The translations under genes and the position numbers were made by a program. This document shows positions 34,004 through 38,001 of a DNA stretch of 38,001 bases, piece by piece. Numbering within the stretch: position 1 is the first letter of the stretch; each line of letters begins with the position of its first letter. This DNA comes from Micrococcales bacterium (GTDB taxonomy: Bacteria; Actinomycetota; Actinomycetes; Actinomycetales; Microbacteriaceae). The notes under the pieces are model-generated. The model was not told where the DNA came from, did not search any database, and saw nothing but the letters and a program-made list of their open reading frames with translations. Where the stretch lies: positions 1 through 38,001 of the forward strand of contig CANGIU010000013.1 in assembly GCA_947454255.1 (NCBI GenBank), written 5' to 3'.

Positions 34004-35107
34004 TTACAGGTTCGGTGATGTTTCAATTATGGGCCCTGCCTCCGACAACTTTACTTTCAACGCACGAGCCAGTTGATAACCCATAGCAGAGCCATCATTG
34101 ACGGAACAAAAACCCTGAATTCTTGGCATCCGTTTAACTCTCCGATTAACGCTTCGTTTTTTGAGAACGCCAGTCTTTTGATTTGTTCGCCAGACATTGA
34201 CCTTTCGGGGTTTGTTGTTTGCCTTCGCCCAACGCCTCAAAACCCTTGCGATAAAGATGGCTTGGTCTTCCGAAACCTCCACAGTCGTTATTGCCGCATC
34301 AAGCCCCCAGCGACCCCAGAAACGGCCAACAGATCCCGCCGCCTTCCAGAACTCTGGCGGCTGGTTTTGATACTCCTTGTGTCCGTTCTCGGTAGGGCTT
34401 GAATGCTTCAAGAAATAGACAACAATTCGTTTTGGGTCGGATGAGCGAGAGCCTTTTGCGACATCAACAGCGGTTCCAGCTCGTAGGTGCTTTTCAAATT
34501 CAACTGGGTCGGTTTCATTAACAATTTCCGCCCAAGTTTGTGAGAGCCATTCCTTAAAGTTTTGACCAATGGGAGGCACGAGAAACAAATGAATATGCGG
34601 GCTTCCGCTTCTCTGAAATTCCCACTTGTAAATGGCCATCAACTTGCCAAACTTTCGTTCATAGCGTTGTTTAAGGAGTTTCAAATGTCGGCGACCTGTG
34701 GCTGCATCGGGGCAGAGCGTTTGGAAGTTTTTTGGGTAAGTGAGAGTGACCAAAGCAGGGATGTTTCCACTTTCAAACATGGGTCGGTAGTCAAGGGAGC
34801 ACAGCACCGAAACCATGTTTGACCTTGATTTGCTTGACCATTCAGTGATTGGTTTTCTGGCTTGGTAGTTAGTTGGCTTAGGTCCAGGCAACTTTGATTG
34901 CTTGGACACTTTGACCATTCCTGGACTTAACGAAACATAGTGGCGGTCTGGCTTGGTTTTGTCTGGCTCATTGAAAGCGGGAAATTCTTTCCCTGATTGC
35001 TCCAATGCCTCTTGGGTTGGCAGCTGATATTCATAACTGTCGGTGCGGTCTGTTTTGTCGGATATAACAAGCCCCGAAACGCTTTTCTTTTTCTTGTGTT
35101 TGCTCAT
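34004..35107 (-). CDS. rep: Rolling-circle replication initiator (HUH endonuclease)
   Basis: Replication initiator that nicks a double-strand origin and becomes linked through tyrosine. Three motifs are in order: TLTYP at residues 121-125, the HUH motif SPHIHLFLVPP with His171 and His173, and YFLKHS with the likely nucleophile Tyr231. FWGRWGLD near residue 263 is typical of REP_ORF2/G2P-like proteins. Length 367. A weak AGGTG site precedes the ATG. The 5' flank carries a 14-bp inverted repeat that may be the origin or a regulatory hairpin. A single catalytic Tyr and no IS ends argue against a transposase. Confidence 0.82.
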   Translation of the reverse strand: MSKHKKKKSVSGLVISDKTDRTDSYEYQLPTQEALEQSGKEFPAFNEPDKTKPDRHYVSLSPGMVKVSKQSKLPGPKPTNYQARKPITEWSSKSRSNMVSVLCSLDYRPMFESGNIPALVTLTYPKNFQTLCPDAATGRRHLKLLKQRYERKFGKLMAIYKWEFQRSGSPHIHLFLVPPIGQNFKEWLSQTWAEIVNETDPVEFEKHLRAGTAVDVAKGSRSSDPKRIVVYFLKHSSPTENGHKEYQNQPPEFWKAAGSVGRFWGRWGLDAAITTVEVSEDQAIFIARVLRRWAKANNKPRKVNVWRTNQKTGVLKKRSVNRRVKRMPRIQGFCSVNDGSAMGYQLARALKVKLSEAGPIIETSPNL

Positions 35108-35117
35108 ACAAACACCT

Positions 35118-35193
35118 ATCGGCAGGAAGCCCTGAAACCCCCACTAAGGGATTAACCGCAACGAGTAAAATCGTCGCTTGGCTTCCTGCCGAT
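35118..35193. repeat. 14-bp inverted repeat upstream of rep, candidate replication origin
   Basis: ATCGGCAGGAAGCC (35118-35131) and GGCTTCCTGCCGAT (35180-35193) are a perfect inverted pair around 48 bases. The repeat begins 10 bases before the rep start codon. It could be the rolling-circle double-strand origin, or a stem in the rep leader. Confidence 0.6.
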
Positions 35194-35206
35194 GATGTCG
35201 CCTTCG

Positions 35207-35683
35207 CTACGCAGAGCCTTCGCTACGGCTCCACCATCTCCCCCAGCCTCGCTTACTTTTGCTCGCTTCGCTTCGCATTAGTGCGGGAATGGCGTTCTGT
35301 CTCTCATGGTCGTTTGATGTTTCAACGCCAGAAACAGGCAATTGTTCGCCGTTTGGTTTTCCCGACGATCGCCAGCGTTCAACACCATCTAACGCAGGGC
35401 GAATTGACACTTGAAAAACGGTCCAGTGGCCATACCAATTGGAAGTTGGAAGCCACCAGTCGCCTTGCTTCACATAAGCCAGTTCGGGCGAAGCCTTCAC
35501 AGATGCCAAAAAGCCATCAAGGGCGGTTTCTGTTGCCCCACTTACAAAGATGAAGTCTTCGCCACCGCCCATTCGCAAGAAATGAAGTGGCGGAATGAGT
35601 TGGTCCAGGCTTGTCCAGTAGGTAGCCCAAATGCTCCAAACCATCCCAGCGATGTAATTCTGGCGAAGTTCAATTGCTCGCAT
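35207..35683 (-). CDS. Element protein of unknown function
   Basis: A 158-residue protein without a recognisable family. It is rich in tryptophan (WSIWATYW, WWLPTSNWYGHW) and has a charged basic C-terminus (SKSKRGWGRWWSRSEGSA) that is encoded by a locally repetitive stretch (the words CCTTCGCTACG repeated at 35209-35230). Its ATG follows the upstream gene's TAA after two bases, so it is translationally coupled to the OB-fold-like gene. A role in element replication or excision is possible from position only. Confidence 0.5.
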   Translation of the reverse strand: MRAIELRQNYIAGMVWSIWATYWTSLDQLIPPLHFLRMGGGEDFIFVSGATETALDGFLASVKASPELAYVKQGDWWLPTSNWYGHWTVFQVSIRPALDGVERWRSSGKPNGEQLPVSGVETSNDHERQNAIPALMRSEASKSKRGWGRWWSRSEGSA

Positions 35684-35685
35684 TT

Positions 35686-36045
35686 TTACTGCTGTGCCTT
35701 AAGGATTTCCAAGCCTGAAATCTGGAATGACCAAGTGGTTTTGTCCGTGACGGCCTTTGACCATTTTCCTCCAGATAAGCCGACGAGGCGAACAGGTGTC
35801 AGTTCTTCAATGGCTTTGATTTTGTTGGCGATTTCAGTGCTGGCAGAAAGCGTGAATGTTTCCATTTCTTGGCTTCCACCTGAAACCTTTACGAGGCAAG
35901 ACACAACCCAGACAGGCGTTCCGTCTTTGTCTTTCTTCTGCGAAATGTTTTCGCCGATGCCTTCATTCTTTGGTGCGATACCGATGAAACGAGATGTTTC
36001 AAAGGTGTTTGGGTGTAGCGGTAGGTAATAACCGTAGTTGCTCAT
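35686..36045 (-). CDS. Putative OB-fold, single-strand-DNA-binding-like element protein
   Basis: A 119-residue beta-rich protein. The alternation (TPVWVVSCLVKV, METFTLSAS, LTPVRLVGLSGGKW, TTWSFQISGLEIL) and length resemble the small OB-fold single-strand-DNA-binding proteins that accompany HUH Rep genes in small plasmids and filamentous phages. I do not see a strict SSB motif, so this is inference from pattern and neighbourhood. AAGGAG precedes the ATG at good spacing. It is the first gene of the element's minus-strand unit after the integrase. Confidence 0.45.
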   Translation of the reverse strand: MSNYGYYLPLHPNTFETSRFIGIAPKNEGIGENISQKKDKDGTPVWVVSCLVKVSGGSQEMETFTLSASTEIANKIKAIEELTPVRLVGLSGGKWSKAVTDKTTWSFQISGLEILKAQQ

Positions 36046-36107
36046 AACGAACTCCTTGATAAATGCGAAGGCGTTGTTGCCTTCACAATTTCTCTATCGG
36101 CTCGTAT

Positions 36108-37538
36108 TTAAAAAGTTCGGTTTTTAGCCTCGTTGTAAATCTTTCGTTGCCTTCGCTCTTTCGCTGCCTGACGATCCTTCAACATAAAGTCTTCATAGTT
36201 TTGAAGAACGCCTGTCAAAGCGTCTTGCGAGGCTTTTGTGTAAATAGTGCGTGTGATTTCTTCGGACGAGTGCCCGATGATTTGCGAAATGAATTCAATT
36301 GGGTAGCCGAAACTAACAAGCGTTGTTGCTGCGAAGTGCCTGGCAGTGTGTCCTCTCAAGTCGCCCAGTTTGAGTTCTTGGCAGAGTTTCCGCCAGTCTT
36401 TGGTGTCTTGCTGGTGGCGAATGGGTTGCCCAGTTTGAGTGGTAAAAACAAGGTCTTCAAGTCCTTCTGGCGGGTTCCATTCTGGACTTTCTTTCCACTT
36501 GTCCTGCTCTTTTTTGTGCTCTCGCAACACTTGAGCAAGAACAGCGGGGATTGGCAGCTCACGAACACCGCCATAAGTCTTAGGACTTGGGTAAATGTAA
36601 TAACCACTTTTACCCGATTTTTGAGGGCATCGGTTGGCTTGGGCAAAACCGCAGGGGAATTTGCCTGTGAGAGGGTCCCTCGTTCCGCATTGATGAAATA
36701 CCTGATTTCTTGCCAACTGTTGCTTGATGATTACAGTCGGGGGTTTGCCCTTAACGGGCCTCATTAAGTTATTGAAATTTTTCCATTCAAGCCCGAGCTT
36801 CTCGGATTGGCGACAAGCAAGGATAAGTTGAAGAAGCCATTGGGCTTCATCCCGCCTTCCAGCGAGTTCTGCCAGGATCGCTCTCGGCTTCCATCTCGTC
36901 TTTGCGAACTCAATTTGTTCAACCTGTTTGCGAGCGAGTTCTGTCCGAGAAAACGCTGGTTTGGCTTCGGCGAGACCTGGGCCCTTTTCAATGAAACCTT
37001 CAACAACAGCCCATTTCATAGCCATGTTGAAAACGACCCAGATATTTCTCCTGGACGAGATTGAAAGCAGAGGCTCTACCCCTTTGCCCTTCCCTTTGGT
37101 CTTGGTCTTGTTGAAGAGAGTTTCTTGAAAGTGTTTCTTCACTTGGGCAGGTGTTAGGGACTTCAAGGGAATGTCGCCGAATGGAGGCGGGGCCAGGTGG
37201 AGTTCCACTCGGTGCTGGTAGCCACGAAAAACTGTGTCGTTGATAACCTCACGATTTAACTGCCCGAGCCACTTGTGGAGCATCCTCGCAACGGTGAGGT
37301 TGATTTCAGAAACTCGGTGGCCCTCGTAGGCAGAAGGCATCGAATTTTGCTTTTGAAGATAACGAACAAGGTTCTTTTGCCTGCGGGCAATTGCTTCGGC
37401 TTGGGTTTTGCCCGTGCCCGTGATGCGTATCAGTTTGCCTTTATTGTCCTTGCCAACGGTGGTTGTGGCTTGCCACCTAACCCCTGAAATGGTGGTCATC
37501 TTGTAAAGCGAGCCTTCGCCGTTGCGGTTCTTTGCCAT
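36108..37538 (-). CDS. int: Tyrosine site-specific integrase of the ssrA element
   Basis: Integrates and excises the element at the ssrA 3' end. The catalytic residues are visible: Arg243 (ACRQSEKLGL), His397-x-x-Arg400 (RGHTARHFAAT), His423 (IGHSSEEITR) and Tyr433 (TIYTKAS). The N-terminal arm-binding part (residues 1-60, GEGSLYK...GVRWQATTTVG) is the AP2-like type. An insert at about residues 280-315 contains three cysteines (Cys284, Cys296, Cys304), uncommon in simple integrases. The ATG at 37536-37538 has GGGGGAG before it and is preferred over one 19 codons upstream. Length 476. Confidence 0.93.
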   Translation of the reverse strand: MAKNRNGEGSLYKMTTISGVRWQATTTVGKDNKGKLIRITGTGKTQAEAIARRQKNLVRYLQKQNSMPSAYEGHRVSEINLTVARMLHKWLGQLNREVINDTVFRGYQHRVELHLAPPPFGDIPLKSLTPAQVKKHFQETLFNKTKTKGKGKGVEPLLSISSRRNIWVVFNMAMKWAVVEGFIEKGPGLAEAKPAFSRTELARKQVEQIEFAKTRWKPRAILAELAGRRDEAQWLLQLILACRQSEKLGLEWKNFNNLMRPVKGKPPTVIIKQQLARNQVFHQCGTRDPLTGKFPCGFAQANRCPQKSGKSGYYIYPSPKTYGGVRELPIPAVLAQVLREHKKEQDKWKESPEWNPPEGLEDLVFTTQTGQPIRHQQDTKDWRKLCQELKLGDLRGHTARHFAATTLVSFGYPIEFISQIIGHSSEEITRTIYTKASQDALTGVLQNYEDFMLKDRQAAKERRQRKIYNEAKNRTF

Positions 37539-37581
37539 CGCTCCCCCTTTGCTCCTAACTGAAGAGTAGCGGAGTGCCATA

Positions 37582-37607
37582 TTTTTAAGCAACACCTTTT
37601 AAGCAAC
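37582..37607 (+). repeat. Two candidate integrase arm sites, right end
   Basis: TTTTTAAGCAAC at 37582-37593 and CTTTTAAGCAAC at 37596-37607, 14 bases apart, matching the left-end pair. They lie between the integrase start and the core repeat, so bound integrase could also affect int expression. Confidence 0.62.
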
Positions 37608-37639
37608 ATAAGGGCTACCAGTTGCCTGATAGCCCTTAT
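37608..37639. repeat. Hairpin between int and ssrA
   Basis: ATAAGGGCTA (37608-37617) pairs perfectly with TAGCCCTTAT (37630-37639), with a smaller CAG/CTG stem in the loop. It lies 35 bases past the tmRNA 3' end. On neither strand is it followed by a clear T-run, so it may act as a poor replacement terminator or as part of the attachment region. Confidence 0.5.
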
Positions 37640-37673
37640 ATTTAGGGGATTGTGTCCTACAAATAGGGCACTT

Positions 37674-37690
37674 GTGGAGATGGGGGGAAT
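37674..37690. repeat. ssrA-proximal attachment core repeat
   Basis: GTGGAGATGGGGGGAAT, the copy that now forms the tmRNA 3' acceptor strand. Identity to the distal copy stops on the left after one base of the CCA position. Confidence 0.88.
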
Positions 37691-38001
37691 CGAACCCCCG
37701 TCCATGACATCGAAACGAACTCTTCTACGGGCGTAGCTTCACTAATGATTTTCTCGGCTGCGGTCTTTGCATGAAGCGACTAAACCGACCAGCCCAGCCT
37801 GAGTTAAAGTCCCATGTAGCCCTAAGGCGTAACTACACAGCTAGATTTCTAAATGACGCTAGGACCCAACATGAAATCTAATGTTGGACTAACGGACTCG
37901 GGCTAGGCGCTATTAAGCGGCTAGGGCGAAGTCAGTGCTGTTAGATTTAGCACCTATATTTTGCAGCGAACATTTACGTGTTGACGCTACATTCACGGCC
38001 C
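37675..38001 (-). ncRNA. ssrA: tmRNA (5' end beyond window)
   Basis: Rescues stalled ribosomes in trans-translation. The 3' part is a tRNA-like T-arm and acceptor (GGGGGTTCGATTCCCCCCATCTCC then discriminator A at 37675, read on the minus strand). The tag reading frame is GCT at 37951 down to TAA at 37913, encoding AKSNSTDFALAA with a second stop TAG, and the ALAA ending is the degradation tag. The expected 5' acceptor and pseudoknot 1 lie outside the window. CCA is not encoded here: the genome has CAA where CCA is expected. Confidence 0.92.

Larger units (their letters stand above)
32001..37690. mobile_element. Integrative element inserted in ssrA
   Basis: A roughly 5.7-kb segment bounded by the 17-bp direct repeat of the tmRNA 3' end, with a tyrosine integrase next to ssrA, a rolling-circle Rep, a putative OB-fold protein and a restriction-modification pair. 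Each end carries two YTTTTAAGCAAC repeats on the element side. The content suits a small integrative plasmid or replicating satellite; no conjugation or capsid genes are present. Confidence 0.87.

Noticed and set aside
34004-35107. HUH protein as an IS200/IS605 or IS91 transposase
   Set aside because: No insertion-sequence ends, and the motifs and neighbours (integrase, OB-fold-like protein) point to plasmid-type Rep.
1-38001. CRISPR arrays, rRNA or ordinary tRNA genes
   Set aside because: No regularly spaced repeats and no T-arm signature other than in tmRNA were seen on either strand.

Overview
The window looks like the chromosome of a small-genome, planktonic actinobacterium, most likely a Microbacteriaceae member of the freshwater/marine Luna type (Rhodoluna/Aquiluna-like). 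This is inferred from the gene order recG-coaD-yceD-rpmF-rnc-mutM-smc, the mycothiol gene mshB beside fdxA and dapC, an actinobacterial-type tmRNA tag, a heliorhodopsin, moderate GC by eye, and very tight packing with many 1-4 nt overlaps. No 16S gene is present, so the genus is a guess.

Bases 1-8385 (minus strand) hold housekeeping genes: recG, coaD, yceD, rpmF, rnc, mutM and the 5' part of smc, which runs off the left edge. rsmD and an MFS exporter (8432-10208, plus) meet the minus-strand cluster mshB-fdxA-dapC-gltA (10211-14121). An FTR1-type iron permease (14235-15038) has an inverted repeat in its upstream region and ends inside the typA stop codon. Bases 17100-24175 are a peptide ABC importer: binding protein, a stem-loop, an oversized permease, a second permease and a double ATPase. 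A PH-domain membrane protein gene lies inside this operon on the opposite strand.

Bases 24387-29444 are the first system of special interest. A cobalamin riboswitch precedes a five-gene operon: an alpha-helical-repeat lipoprotein, a small secreted beta-type protein, then the T, double-A and S components of an ECF vitamin transporter. The two exported proteins look like a split version of the two-domain architecture of intrinsic factor/transcobalamin, so I propose a B12 capture-and-import system. Next come a DoxX-like membrane protein and a HicB-like/HTH regulator, divergently transcribed from a mirror-symmetric double promoter, then an exported protein of unknown function and a heliorhodopsin with its own terminator.

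Bases 32001-37690 are a roughly 5.7-kb integrative element inserted at the 3' end of ssrA (tmRNA, minus strand, 5' end beyond the right edge). It carries a tyrosine integrase beside ssrA, a putative OB-fold protein, an unknown protein, a rolling-circle (HUH) Rep with a long inverted repeat just upstream, and a type II-like restriction-modification pair. A 17-bp core repeat marks both ends, and two copies of a YTTTTAAGCAAC repeat lie inside each end as candidate integrase arm sites. The original ssrA terminator and encoded CCA now sit 5.7 kb away at the far end of the element, beside the heliorhodopsin gene.
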